This document shows positions 13,001 through 26,040 of a DNA stretch of 64,000 bases, one piece after another. The stretch covers positions 265,403 through 329,402 of the forward strand of contig CAJJDP010000100.1 of NCBI GenBank assembly GCA_905182995.1, given 5' to 3'. Below the pieces are notes generated by a model. It was given only the letters and a program-made list of their open reading frames with translations, did no database searches and was not told where the DNA came from. The position numbers were made by a program, and so were the translations under genes. The DNA is from Paramecium octaurelia (Eukaryota > Ciliophora > Oligohymenophorea > Peniculida > Parameciidae). The number at the start of each line of letters is the position of its first letter. Position 1 is the first letter of the stretch.

Positions 13001-16000
13001 TATTCATTTGATAGATCGAAATTAAAGTTATCAACTTAAATAATATCGATTAATAGATTTTAATAATTGCTATTAATACAATAAACTAAAAGTACTTGAT
13101 TACCAGATCTATTATATGCAGCCAAAATTAAAACAAATTTATATATCTTAGAAATCATAGGAGATGAATATTTAAAATTTAGTTTTGGAATGTCGTAAAG
13201 CTTTATTAATCTGTTATTTATCAAAAGCTATTTACTCAAATATTCCTCATCCTAATTTTTTAAATGAATTATTAAGCAATCTTGCATAGAGGATATCCTA
13301 TAAATATTAAGTATATAAGCATTTTCAATTGTTATTGTATTAGTAATATTATTCTTAATCATAATAATTGATCCCTTGTGAACATAAACCAAAAAGTCTT
13401 TGAAAAGTTCAGCTCTTATGCATTCTCCATCCAATAATATGTATTAATTCAATTAATGTAGAAACAGTTACTTGCCTATGATGATGTACTAAGTACATGT
13501 TTTTGAAATTAGATGTACAAAAAAATTTTCATAGACGACATTGATTATTTGATCTTTTGATTCTACTATCATTTACTCATAATAATCAGATTGGCAATAT
13601 ATCAATAAAACCTTTGTTTATTATTTAAAAATTAGAAGGAATACATTTGAAAATTCATAGATATTATGTGTTTCAAAATTTTCATATTATCCAAGTTCGG
13701 TCTCCAGATTTTTATTACAATTTTTAATAATTAATTTCTTTTTTGAATTCTAAAATAGAATATATAATTCCTTATTGTGCTTTGATTTTGACCAAATTAT
13801 ATTGCTATCCAAAATATTCTCACAGCTAAATAATTATTCAAGATTTTATTAACAACTAAAGTTAGTTTGATTATCAACATCCTTTTTATAGGAGTAATCT
13901 CCGATAAAAATAAAAGGTTTGTATATCTTAAATTAAAAGGTCATATTTCTCGAAAAGGATTTAATGTAAAATCTCTGTAAACTTTGATTCTCAGTAACCA
14001 ACTATGATTTGATTACTGCGTTTCTTTAAAACAAATAATTATATGTGTAGAAAACATAATCAGCTTTCTTAAATTCATTACATTAAATAGTGGGATTTGG
14101 AATATTTTTTTTCAAGATCATTATTTCATTTTGATAAAAAGCATATATAATTGGATAATTGAATAGTTCATTGCTCAAATAATCTACTGAAATCGGTAAA
14201 ATAAGTTAATTATCTATTGTTTCTAACACTTATAAATAATCACCATAATTTATGATTAACTTATCTTCTAAATGCACGACTTATTTTGGAGTTTCTTCAC
14301 AAGTAATAAACAAAATCCAATTAAAACCAACATTTGATAGCTCAAATTTATTTTCACCTTTAAAAAAAATTGCGTGCTATTGATGATGACGAAAATAAGA
14401 TTAGATTTATNAGATCTATTATATGCAGCCAAAATTAAAACAAATTTATATATCTTAGAAATCATAGGAGATGAATATTTAAAATTTAGTTTTGGAATGT
14501 CGTAAAGCTTTATTAATCTGTTATTTATCAAAAGCTATTTACTCAAATATTCCTCATCCTAATTTTTTAAATGAATTATTAAGCAATCTTGCATAGAGGA
14601 TATCCTATAAATATTAAGTATATAAGCATTTTCAATTGTTATTGTATTAGTAATATTATTCTTAATCATAATAATTGATCCCTTGTGAACATAAACCAAA
14701 AAGTCTTTGAAAAGTTCAGCTCTTATGCATTCTCCATCCAATAATATGTATTAATTCAATTAATGTAGAAACAGTTACTTGCCTATGATGATGTACTAAG
14801 TACATGTTTTTGAAATTAGATGTACAAAAAAATTTTCATAGACGACATTGATTATTTGATCTTTTGATTCTACTATCATTTACTCATAATAATCAGATTG
14901 GCAATATATCAATAAAACCTTTGTTTATTATTTAAAAATTAGAAGGAATACATTTGAAAATTCATAGATATTATGTGTTTCAAAATTTTCATATTATCCA
15001 AGTTCGGTCTCCAGATTTTTATTACAATTTTTAATAATTAATTTCTTTTTTGAATTCTAAAATAGAATATATAATTCCTTATTGTGCTTTGATTTTGACC
15101 AAATTATATTGCTATCCAAAATATTCTCACAGCTAAATAATTATTCAAGATTTTATTAACAACTAAAGTTAGTTTGATTATCAACATCCTTTTTATAGGA
15201 GTAATCTCCGATAAAAATAAAAGGTTTGTATATCTTAAATTAAAAGGTCATATTTCTCGAAAAGGATTTAATGTAAAATCTCTGTAAACTTTGATTCTCA
15301 GTAACCAACTATGATTTGATTACTGCGTTTCTTTAAAACAAATAATTATATGTGTAGAAAACATAATCAGCTTTCTTAAATTCATTACATTAAATAGTGG
15401 GATTTGGAATATTTTTTTTCAAGATCATTATTTCATTTTGATAAAAAGCATATATAATTGGATAATTGAATAGTTCATTGCTCAAATAATCTACTGAAAT
15501 CGGTAAAATAAGTTAATTATCTATTGTTTCTAACACTTATAAATAATCACCATAATTTATGATTAACTTATCTTCTAAATGCACGACTTATTTTGGAGTT
15601 TCTTCACAAGTAATAAACAAAATCCAATTAAAACCAACATTTGATAGCTCAAATTTATTTTCACCTTTAAAAAAAATTGCGTGCTATTGATGATGACGAA
15701 AATAAGATTAGATTTATCGTGATTGGTTACTATAAAACCATCCTTCATTAAACGTGGTAATTTGATATATTTCATAATCAAATTAAAGTAAAATGTCTTA
15801 TTAAATGGAAAATGACTTTAAAACTCTGTTATTTAACTATTCCAATTAAATAAATATTTCAAAAGTGCCATTTCTTACTACATAAATAACCCAATCCTAG
15901 CAATTTAGAAAAGCTAAATAAAGATCCTATTCAAATTTTATTTAAGATTAGCAATTTTATTTTTTATCCACTTGTGAAGTAGTTGCTATTCTGAGTTCCG

Positions 16001-16481
16001 AACTACCTTTATCCCTTTCTAAAACAAAGAGCTAAATAAAGAATTCCTATTCACATAAAATAAATATTTATTCTTTGATAGAGTACATACCAAGAAATTT
16101 TGTGCAAAGTGGCAATTAGAAGGTAACTTAATCTACTACTATCTCTTCATGAATTCTTAAATAGCTGTTTTCAAAATTCAGATTCATAACAATATATTTA
16201 CATAAATAATGATCATCATCCCAAAAAATTAACTATAATTCGTTTTATTGAAATTATTTTAAAACCAATTCCTTGTTATCAAATAAATGCTAGATTGATA
16301 CTCTTCCAATTAATTGCAAAATCTCTTGATTTTACATTTAGTTTTCAACTAAGGTTCCATTTTAATAGGAGAAAGGAATCAATTATTATCCTAGATAAAA
16401 CACTTCATCCTTATTGCAATATATTTTTGAGTCCTATTAATAAGATAACTCAAAAAATAAAGTTAATATTATTCTCAACAT
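10009..16481 (-). CDS. large type I membrane protein, locus interrupted by assembly duplications
   Basis: ATG at 16481 opens a frame with a short signal peptide (MLRIILTLFFELSYQ) and continues without TGA to the single-N junction at 14411. The same frame continues in the copies on the other side. Taking 16481-14832 and then 12060-10009 gives 550 + 684 codons, an intron-free protein of 1233 residues. The ectodomain is rich in Asn, Ile, Tyr and Gln with scattered Cys and no repeat I can name. Near the C-terminus there is one membrane segment (GIVIFFAILICFLLKCL) and a basic tail ending ETEL. As deposited, the reading frame is broken twice by N and by repeated sequence. It is probably a surface or secretory-pathway receptor-like protein of unknown function. 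Confidence 0.7.
10598..13524. repeat. exact 1463-bp direct repeat around a single N (12061), assembly overlap
   Basis: Bases 10598-12060 are repeated at 12062-13524, separated by one N at 12061. The left copy ends at exactly the base before N and the right copy starts at exactly the base after it. That is the picture of two contig ends that overlap but were joined with an N instead of being merged. Confidence 0.9.
13105..15717. repeat. exact 1306-bp direct repeat around a single N (14411), assembly overlap
   Basis: Bases 13105-14410 are repeated at 14412-15717 with a single N at 14411. The 420 bases 13105-13524 therefore occur three times (also at 11641-12060 and 14412-14831). The contig between the two Ns (12062-14410) is wholly contained in its neighbours and adds no unique sequence. 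Confidence 0.9.
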
Positions 16482-17484
16482 AAATGAATAATTTAAATTA
16501 TATATAGATTAAAAATTTTTTGATGAATCAAACTAATGGGTCTTATAATATTTTATGATTCTCAAGAATTTTTAATTAAATAATTTGATGAAATATTCTT
16601 AATTATATTGATAATTAATTTCATTTTTGGTCAAATAAGTCATGGTGAGTATCATATATTAATATTGAAAATTGATTTTGTTATCCAAAGTGAGTCTGAA
16701 ACAATGTAAGAACTTTTGTAACAATTCAATCTATGCTAATCAAACTATTTTGCTTGCTAATATATATCAGAGATATAATTTGGTTTGAATGTTTTTTCCA
16801 ATTTTAATTAAAAATTTTCGAATAGAATATTATTCAAAATAATCAATGAAAGCAAGCTCAAGAATGGATTTGTATCTATATTGAAAGATATCAATGAGTT
16901 ATCAGGATGAGTGAATGTTTACTTAAAGTGCAATAGCTTCATAAGACTTGGAACTTGGATAGAAGTGGGGTGAGAAATAATTTAGTTTTTAAGATTTATC
17001 CAGCAAACAATTATTTGAACTAAAATGATAAAAGAATTAGAGGAAATGAAGAAATCTTTATAGTATCTGGCAGAATTATGATGATGATAATCAAAATTAA
17101 ATAGTGGTGTGACAAAAACCTATTGGTAAATTAAGAGAATATAAAATATAGCTTCATTTCAAAAGAGCAAAAAAAGATTGTAATTTGAGTAGAGAAGAAT
17201 AATGAAAATTTGAGTAAATAAGTAGATATATTTGAAATTAAATCTGAGAAGGACTGCGTGGATTTCAAATCTATCAACTGAATAAGAGTTTTAGAATTGA
17301 ATACTGATATAAGGTTAAGTTCTAAATACAACTAAAAGAGTAATCCTTATTGATCCAAAGAGAAAAGATAGGCACAGTTGATTGAAACAATCTAGTAAAC
17401 AAATACCAATAAAGAAAAGGATTATGAGTATTACTTTTATTCATCGAAGGCATATTAAATTTATAATGTACTGATGCAAATGTG
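16482..17484. other. gene-poor tract, possible gene relic
   Basis: About 1 kb without a sustained frame on either strand; short frames (for example 17331-17131 on the minus strand) are interrupted by TGA after 60-70 codons and lack family character. Base composition is a little richer in G on the + strand than neighbouring spacers, as in coding sequence, which suggests a decayed gene. No RNA gene is recognised. Confidence 0.4.
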
Positions 17485-17931
17485 TCAATAAAAGAATCCA
17501 AGGATTTTACCTCCTATGTGTCTTTATCTTGCTTCTTCATGGGTGAGGATGCCAACATTGGTTGTGAGGACTACACATCCAAATTATCTAGCAGGAAGAA
17601 TGTTATTAGCCCATCTTTCGAATTCTCCCAAGGTAACATCATAACGAGGAGAGATCACTCCGCATTTATTGATACGACCTGTTTTGATTAGGCTATGCAA
17701 TTACCTAATAGTTCAACAACTATTTTGCCACTTCTGTGGTCATCAACGATTTCAAATTCTCCAATGTAGCCATGTCTTTGCATCACTTATAAGAATTTCA
17801 CTACCAATTTTGATGTAGGTCTGATCAACACTTGCTTTCTTCCTTATCTAAAACATATTTCGATGCATTATAAACCTTTCAGCATTTACGATCGATCGTA
17901 AACAATCATTCAAAACATTCATCTTCACCAT
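17485..17931 (-). CDS. RPS15A: 40S ribosomal protein uS8 (eukaryotic S15A)
   Basis: Three exons joined over a 28-nt intron (GTTTAT...TTTTAG) and a 26-nt intron (GTAATT...AAACAG) give 130 residues, the exact usual length. The N-terminus [19 protein letters not shown], the middle [21 protein letters not shown] and the end GGKILGFFY are diagnostic of uS8. TAA codons fall at conserved Gln positions (for example in FLQVMQRHG), which directly supports the ciliate code. The protein binds 18S rRNA in the small subunit. It is divergent from the SAXO-like gene, with 52 bases between start codons. Confidence 0.96.
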
Positions 17932-17983
17932 TGCTTAAAAATCAAGAAATAAAAGATTATTTTAATTTTTTATTATTAAAACA
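17932..17983. promoter_or_regulatory. 52-bp divergent promoter region
   Basis: The space between the ATG codons of uS8 (minus) and the SAXO-like gene (plus) is 52 bases of nearly pure A/T. Both genes must be driven from here or from inside the neighbouring transcription unit. No defined element is recognised. Confidence 0.45.
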
Positions 17984-19341
17984 ATGATTCCTGAACATAT
18001 AATCCAAAAACTCAAACCAAAACAAGGACATTATTCAATTGATGTTAAGGAATCCTTCATTGATAAACAGCGTCGTCTAAGTGAAGTAGAAAGACAGACC
18101 GTTCTTCAAAAAAAGCACAAAGAAATGCAACAGTTCAGATAAACATTCTCTTCATCGAGCTCCACGTTATCTAAGCCAGGCAAAAGAATTATGATAAGAA
18201 CTAAAGGATCCAGCAATCAAGCTATTCCACTAGAATAATATTAATAATCCATTCCTACTCCAATCCCCACACCAACGTCTAATATTGCTCGAAAACACCA
18301 TTAATCGTAATCACAATAATTGCCCCGATTGGAATCTGAAAGCAATTAGACTCTTAGAAAACAGCCGGAGTTTCACATGAACACTTAGCATGATATGCTT
18401 AATCCACTTTAACCCCAAAATCAAAACATGTTAACAGAATAAATAGATCCTATGTAATTGCAACTATGTGAAGAAAATAATGATGATCACATTCAATGTA
18501 TGGTTGAGTAACACTTATCTGATTATCAAGCTTTTGTCATGCATTTGGCAGGTATATGATTAAGTGATAAAAGATAGGAAAATGCATTTGTGTTTAATGC
18601 CCTTGTGGAAAATGTAAATGCAAATTTGAATATTAGCCATTTAAACCTAATATCTCATGGAAATCTCATTATAATTAAGAGTTCAAGCAAGCACCTATCA
18701 AGGATTAAGAACTAAAAATGAATCTGGATTCCATTGGTCGTTATCAAACATTGGATTTGAATGAATTTAAAACAACAATGGCATCAGATTACAAATAATT
18801 TGATGCCTTCCCAAACAACATTAAAGAAAAGTAGAAATACTAAGCTACATATGGATCTACTCCAATGACTTCATATAATGTAAACATTGATATCAATTAG
18901 AAATTCTATATGGATTATGGAGACTTGCATCATGAACAATTCAAATAGAGTCATTATAAAACTGTGATCCCCGAATTAAAATTTAATTCATCAACAACTT
19001 ATGGTAGCGAATTCAGATCACCCAAATAAGCCGACACCACTGTAATTGATCAATATGTTATAAGAGAGTCAAAAACCCCCAAACGGAAAACCGTTTCCAA
19101 CAATAGACCTATTTTTAGGATAATCATAAAATAAATTAGCACACGATTTAAAAATGACTGAGAAATGTTACTAAGTGAAGAACTTTTAAGAAGTAATCAA
19201 TAGGAAATTTAAATATAGCCGATCTAAACAATACCTGCCTTTGAGAAACAATTTGTGAGCACAACCAAAAAAGATTTCGTGATGAAAGAAGTACCATGTA
19301 TTAGGAATCAATATTCATAATAAATATAATAACAATATTGA
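17984..19341 (+). CDS. SAXO-like (stabilizer of axonemal microtubules) protein with an internal TGA
   Basis: One intron at 18552-18577 (26 nt) joins a Ser/Gln-rich N-terminal third to a part bearing the SAXO/FAM154 signature CICVQCPCGKCKC (spacing CxCxxCxCGxCxC). Repeats with Tyr/Phe-rich cores follow (SWKSHYNQEFKQ, TTYGSEFRSP). SAXO proteins bind axonemal and basal-body microtubules through such repeats. The frame reaches TGA at 19159-19161 after 383 residues, yet the same frame stays open for another 59 codons to TGA at 19341 and contains another repeat-like block (FEKQFVSTTKKDFVMKEV). So there is either a missed intron, a sequence error, or a genuine early stop. The end coordinate given is that of the longer reading. 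A 54-base gap separates it from the convergent WDR7-like gene. Confidence 0.75.
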
Positions 19342-19394
19342 GCAATATTAGATTTTATTATATATATATATCTAATACGTTAATTATTTTAAAT

Positions 19395-22300
19395 CATAGC
19401 TGACATTGTCCAACTGATTGCCCATTTGACATTAGGTAGACTTTACTATCGTCTTGTGACCATTAGATTTAGGGATGATCTAAAGGCTATTATCTAACAG
19501 ACATATCTTTGGCTGGTTTTCCTTGTATTCCGATGATGGCTCCAAAGAATCTAATGATATATTTAATCTCAATACCCTGTTGATCCGACTTTCCAAATTT
19601 TAATCTTCCAATCAGTGTCACTGAAACTGGCCAATTGCTTGCCTGTATGATCAAATTCTAGACAATTAACTTGACCACTGTGTCCATCCAAGACTCTCCA
19701 TTTAACAGCAGTTCTTAAGTCATAGATTATGATTTGAGTATCTCCAATGGCTATCTTTTAAGTTTATTGATGGAAACAGACACACTTAAAGGTTTTACAA
19801 ATCGTTTGCAAGGCATACGTAGCTGATCTATGGCACACTTTACGTAGATTGGGATTGTTTGGATCAAGGCTTTTGAGGATGATATCCATAAGGATGGGTA
19901 ACTATTTGTGGATGTTGTTATGTTATGATTTGATGTAGTTTCTTATGATTTCAATTATAGATGAAGGATAAAATAAATGAGTTTCCAAATTGACAATATC
20001 CTTGTTTAAGATTTTAGTAAAATCAACTGGGGCTGCAATGGCAACTTGAATGATGCTTTTGGCTGTTAGTTGTCTCATTCTTTTTTTCATATCATCTGAT
20101 TGCTTACTAATTTCTTTTAATAGATTAATCGATTGCATTTGTTGACCACCCTGAGTGAGAATCTCTGAGTATTCTATGACAGTGTTGTATTGAAAGAAGA
20201 TGAAGAATAGATTTCTAAATATGTCTGATGGATTGTAGGTATTTCGAAAATGTTATTAGACATCTACAAAGACTTTTAGAAGTGGTGCACAGAGATGGGG
20301 ATTTACTATGCAATTCTTGAGATTTAATCCTTGAATCACTCTTCGCTTTTAATCTTCACTCTATTAGAGAGTCTAACACATCCCTGTTAAATAGGATTCT
20401 AACATAAGAAGTATCACCTCCACATTTGAAAAAGTATGTCCTTGCTGCTCCTTATTTAGATCCAGCAGCTCTCTAATTAATTTATGCTATTCTTGCATAT
20501 CTTAATCAGACTTTCTAATTTATGACAGTATTAAATTACATGCGGCATTCATAACTTCATTAGATTCATCTATAGTGTATTATGCTAACAAAAATAAATC
20601 CATTGGCTTAAAATTTAAATCCAACTACTGTTTCTTCTTCGTCAGCAACTCAACAGTTTGTATCATCAATTAATTGAATACTTGTGCCTCCTTTGATAAA
20701 CAAGACAGATAGAAATGCATCAATGACATAGCTCTTTATGAAGTGAAATGAGGTGACACATCCCAACCACGAGAGAATGCAAAACTAACACAGTAACCCA
20801 TCGATTGCACACCTATCAAAGGAGAGAATGTTGGTTTCTAATAGTTCAATATCTAGTCTAACTATGTACTTAATTGAGCATCAGCCTCCCAAGGATGGAG
20901 CATCAAAAATAACCTATTCTAATTATTGTTATCCCCTTATTTCTTTAGATCCCACCATTCCATTTCACCTATGTTGTTTTCCACAAACTTGCACATTCTC
21001 ATATTGCTTTTTACTTAGTTGTGATCTATCAAATACAACATCTTAGCTGCTTGTTCAGCCTCGAACTGCCAATTTTTAAATTAGCCTCCTACTTCATACA
21101 AACTCGGATAAGGAGATTGCATCTTAATATAATTATTCCTTTATTAAAACTCCAATAATCGATACACTTTGCTTATTGATTTATTGAATTCTCTCTTGAA
21201 CTCACTTAAATAATGATGGCTGATCACTTTTTCTTTAACTTTAGTCAGTTTCTTTTCCACTTAAAATAGAGAATGGTATTACTCTATCCTCAATGTTCTC
21301 AAATATCTTCCCTTGTAATCAAATACCAAGGACTCTCCACCCTGAACCACTACAAACCACTAATCTCCTTGATCTTCATAATACAAACCCAAAACCTATT
21401 GATTAATTCCATGCAATTTCAATTACACTCCTCCAACTTATTAATTTATTATTATAATGACATTATTCTCCATCAAGATGGCAATCTTTTAAAATTTCTA
21501 CTGTTAATTATTTGACTACACTTCTTCATATGATTCATTCTCCAATTTGTGGATTCTTATTGTTTTCTTTGCATAACTTGGGAAGTAAATTCTCTGCGTT
21601 GGTTCCAAATCTATGAATTCCACTTATTGTTCCCCCATCCTCTCATTAAACACTAGACTGTAATCCATGATTATGAATTATCCACTTTCAGAACTACCAA
21701 TCAAATACTTTCCCTTCTAATATATAAAGGTGACTGGCTTTTCATCCATTTTGATTCTGTAGATGAAATATGATTTACTGCTATATACAGTGGGGAATCC
21801 GAGTATGATACCATTACTACAACCAAACCAATAAGTTTAACTCTCTTCGTTTACACTAATGAAAGCACATGTAATTTATGTGTCGATATTTATGTATGGT
21901 AGATATTTAGTCTAAAATTCCTTGGTAGTCATTTGACCCAAATTCCACAGCAAATCATCTTAACCAAATTCTTTGAAATTAAATGCATCCACCTATTTGC
22001 ATCCTAGCTTCAACGTTTCAATCTTTATCAAATCACTGAAAGTATTGAATGACCATTAAAACCCATTGAATTTGATGTCTGAATCCGGTTAATTTATAAG
22101 AAGCAATGACATGTCCAAGGTCACATCTTTTAAATTATACTTACATAGACATTGGTTTTTGTATTAATACACAAGAGTCTTTAGAATGATAATACCATTT
22201 TACTCTTTCTAATCTTCAGACCCTGTGATCAATTCTTAAAAATTAACCTACAACCTGCTGAATTAGGAATCTGCTATTTTAGTGAATTGAAACTCTTTAA

Positions 22301-23243
22301 AGCCATAGACAAAATCAGATTGCTCTTTTAAAATAGATAGCAGGTATTTAATGTCTTTGTATTCCAAACCAAGGACACTTCCATTTCTAGTAGTTATGTA
22401 TAGACATTCTTTTGAGTAATACACTTTATCAAACTTTTAGTTGTTTTTGGATTAACTCACACATAATATCCATGGAGTTTCAAAGATATCAAAAAGTAAG
22501 TAAATTTGTCGATGCATCAAGATAGTCAAATGTTGATTTTCTTAATTAAAGCTCATGTGTCTGATGCGATTACTTGAAATACCTTCGATTTTGAGTTTCT
22601 TCAATCCATCACACAGCTTCAGCTCTTTAAAGTCTTATTTGATCTACTCTCGCTTCCTCTTGAATTCCTTAAAATTCAAATATCTTTCATTGTTCAGAGG
22701 AGATAGATTGATAAGATGCAAATAGTTTTCTTGATCCAGCACGCAAACTGTATTAATATCGAGTTGACACAATGAACGCACTTTACATTCATACTGTTTT
22801 ACACTCTTCATTTTCCAAAGATCGAAAAGACTCAAACCATTCTACATCCCCAATATCAAGAATCTACAATTATTGGAACTTAAAGGAACACAGTATTGCA
22901 CAGGTCCTGCACTATCATGTGCTGATATTGCAACGCAGCGTCCATCATGGCAATCAAATATTCTAATTCTCTTATCCTCATGGATTGTGAGTACACATTA
23001 TTCTGCTCTATCTAAAATGTTAAGGAAAGGCAAACGAACTAAATTCATAGTCAGTAACTTTCCATATGCATTTGACAAGTTCGGGTAGATAACTATTCTT
23101 GGATTTAGACTCTATTTCCAAATCACTAATTCCCCATTCTAACCAGCTGTCACCAAAATATCATCATTCCCAATTACATTCTCGACTATATGACTCTGAA
23201 GTGTCCTATTCCTGTAAAGTAAAGGAAAAATAAAATTAGGCAT
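19395..23243 (-). CDS. WDR7 / rabconnectin-3 beta-like WD40 protein
   Basis: The N-terminus (from ATG at 23243) contains WD-type blades (ILVTAGQNGELVIW, CVLTIHEDKRIRIFDCHDGR, RFLILGMQNGLSLFDLW). A long helical middle follows, and a WD block at the end (TAVKWRVLDGHSGQVNCLEF, then TGKQLASFSDTDWKIKIWK). After a 25-nt intron comes GFFGAIIG and a tail ending VYLMSNGQSVGQCQL. N-terminal WD repeats, an ARM/HEAT-like middle and a C-terminal WD block with a 'SFSDTD' strand followed by LGSIG-type sequence are the architecture of WDR7, the beta subunit of rabconnectin-3, which promotes V-ATPase assembly. Total is about 1,200-1,270 residues over several 25-30-nt introns that I did not place individually. 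Start is the first in-frame ATG. Confidence 0.72.
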
Positions 23244-23703
23244 AATATTTTGTGCAATATAATAAAAATTAGTATACAATTTATCCAAAATTTCAATCTA
23301 TTCTTCCTAATTGGTCTTAATATTAAAGAAATCATTTAAAATTATTGAGTTTAATAAACCTCAATTAATACTTATAGAATTTGTGGTTGAAGTTGAATTA
23401 TTCCTTCAAAATGGCTGATATTTATGCTCTTTTGAAAAATTCCTTAAATTTTCTAAGAAATTAATCTAATTAACAAATAGTAATTGTATCTGACACAAAA
23501 CATACTAACCCTATATCAATACATTTTGCTAAATTGAACAGGTAGAAAACAGATATTTGACATTTACATAGAGTATAAACTTAAGATTATTGAAAACATG
23601 AAAAATTTCTAATACGAAGCTGATCAAAATAACAAAGAAATAAACCAAATGATGCTATATAAATGAATAATTATTTAGTAATAAGTATGATAGTAATTAA
23701 GAA
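23244..23703. other. intergenic, no gene seen
   Basis: About 460 bases of AT-rich sequence between two minus-strand genes. It should contain the promoter of the WDR7-like gene and the 3' end of the MORN-kinase gene. No open frame or RNA gene is recognised. Confidence 0.5.
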
Positions 23704-25968
23704 TCAATTGCAAGTTAACTTAAATTCACGTTCTTTATTTAAAAATACAAAGAACAGAGATCTGTAAAGCCTAAATGTTTAAACTTAATAATTAATTTCT
23801 CTTTTGATGTAGCAGACATGAAATCCACTTTTTTAACCATCTTTATAGCTTCCTTCCAACCAGATTTCTTTATTATCGTAATTTAATAAATAAGTCTTTA
23901 TGCTTTACCCATGTAATTTATGTTTTTCAAAATTTCCTTCCCATTTATAGGGAGTATTTTCTAATATCAAATCAGTATTCATTAAGTACTTAATTCCCTA
24001 ATTGACCATTTATCCATCTCTCCACTATCCAATATAAATCATATTTTCAATAAAATCTTTTTCTTTTCCCTCTCCATCATTCTTCCCATTTTTAATTTAG
24101 CCTGAGTATTCTCTAACTTTTTAGAACTTTTCTGGAGTACTCTTTTCTATGTAATAAAAAATCGATGACTCTTTTTCGATGTCTTAAATGTTCCAAACGC
24201 TTAATTGTATTTAGACATGAACATAATGGGATATCCTTTTAATACTTTATTCTTCTTCAAATTATATCACTTCTCCTTCAAAAACATTATCTCTTTTTTC
24301 ACCGAGATAAATAACGTTAGGATGATCTTTATGCTTATATATCCAACCTTTTTTCAATAACAAGGATTTGTTAATTTCAAAATATATTTGCAGAGTGTAA
24401 TTATTGAATATGCTTTTAACTGCTTCTAAGAGTTTTAATTGACTAGTGTAATCATTAGATTAATCATATATTTGATAAATAGGAATAAAGTCTTAGTCTT
24501 ATTACTACTCAATCGATTAATAAATTGCATAATCATGTTATATTACATCAGTATTAAACTGAGAATTATTTACAACACTATTCCTATTAACTACTTCTTC
24601 TTAGATCTCTCCAAATGCTTCGTCATCTATCGAGATGATTGAAAATTGTATTTCTTATTTTTTTTCAAATATCTCATTAAATGCAAATTAGTTTTTTTTT
24701 AAATTATTCAATCTTTAATATTCGTTCTTTAGAGAATGTTTTAAATTATGATATCGCTATTCATATTCGGACATAATCTGAAATGGTTATTGATTTTAAG
24801 AAATTTATAAGTTTTGGATTTTTTTATCCAAATAAACTAATAAAATGAATAAATCTTCATTTGTCAATTAATTAATATGTTCCTCTGTTGTATCTAGACT
24901 TAAGTCATCAATATATGAATACAGAAGTTAAAATCTTCTAATCTCTTCTATTAATTCTTTATTTTCTTGATTTTTTGCAATACTTAAGCAATCGAAAAGG
25001 TCTGTTTTACTAAAGTGATATAGAAGTTTTAAATTAAATTAAGTATCTTTATTTTCTAAGACTTATTTTACTAAATCATCATATTCTTATGTCATTAATT
25101 CCTATTTATTGATTTTGTAATTTTCAGTCTATTATTCAATTTCAATAATCATTTATAATTTCTTTTCGAATTCAGTTTCATCAAAATCTTTATAATATAA
25201 TATACCTATAATTGTTTCTTTTATGAATTTTTCAACTTCAATTGAAAACTCATCTGATAATGTCATCTCATTAATCTGCTTTAATCTTTCATTAGCAGTA
25301 GTTAATTTTCTGTTATACATAGTAATAAAGACCTCTAACATCATAATTGCGATTGCAAATTAATCCTGCTTTTTCACAGATAATTTATCCCTGCCAATAA
25401 GAAAATCCCTTTTTCTCCCACCTACTTCAGTCTAACACTAAATGGCGATAATGAGATCTGCAATATCTGGAAATACATATGGGTACATATTATTGTTACG
25501 GATATCATCATTTTCATCTATAAAATTAATTTTATCAATCCACCAATCACCTAGCATATAACCAAAATCAGTAAGTAATAATTATTGATTATAGAAAATT
25601 ATATTATTTGGTTTAAGGTTTCTATGGAGAATTTTTTATTTGTTCAAAAACCCATAAATTAAGTACAAATGTTTGAATATCTAAATTTTATGTTTTGGTG
25701 AAGAGTATTTAATTTTTGATAAAGGAGTAGCAGATTTATCACAAGCATAGGTAACTGTTAAAGTTTTGGTATTCTTGTTTTCACTAATTGTTTAAATGCC
25801 CAAAACATAATTACTATACTTCTCTCCATATTCTTTCTGTTATTGACAGAAATATTTGAGAGAATTATAAACAAGATAAGATTCTGTGATAAACTTCTTT
25901 TCAAATTATTCCTTACTTTTAATTATTACGCTTATTTTTGATGGTTGTCGCTTTAGTGATTTACTCAT
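23704..25968 (-). CDS. MORN-repeat protein with degenerate protein-kinase domain
   Basis: A single intron-free frame of 754 residues. A reduced kinase-like fold occupies the first 250 residues: the catalytic loop reads HRNLKPNNIIF (Asn at 117 where active kinases have Asp), with a normal DFG at 134-136 and a plausible C-lobe. No Gly-rich loop or VAIK lysine is evident in the short N-lobe. A coiled, acidic middle follows, then MORN-type repeats at the C-terminus (YIGQWRDGQ, YKWEGNFEKHKLHGQ, WLEGSYKDGQKSG). MORN repeats bind phospholipid membranes or act as scaffolds. A relative lies at 35624-39754. I infer a pseudokinase scaffold; catalysis by an Asn-containing loop is unlikely but not excluded. 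Confidence 0.72.
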
Positions 25969-26040
25969 TAAAATTATTAATGAAGAAAAAAATTTTTGGA
26001 TGGTTTATATTGTCAATATATTTATTATTTACAAGATCTA

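Noticed and set aside
10598-15717. Tandem duplication or amplification of the large membrane-protein gene
   Set aside because: Copies are identical and end flush at single Ns, and the contig between them is fully contained in its neighbours; unmerged contig overlap is simpler.
17984-19341. TGA at 19159 read as selenocysteine or a tryptophan
   Set aside because: All other solved genes stop at TGA, and no conserved position or SECIS-like context is apparent.
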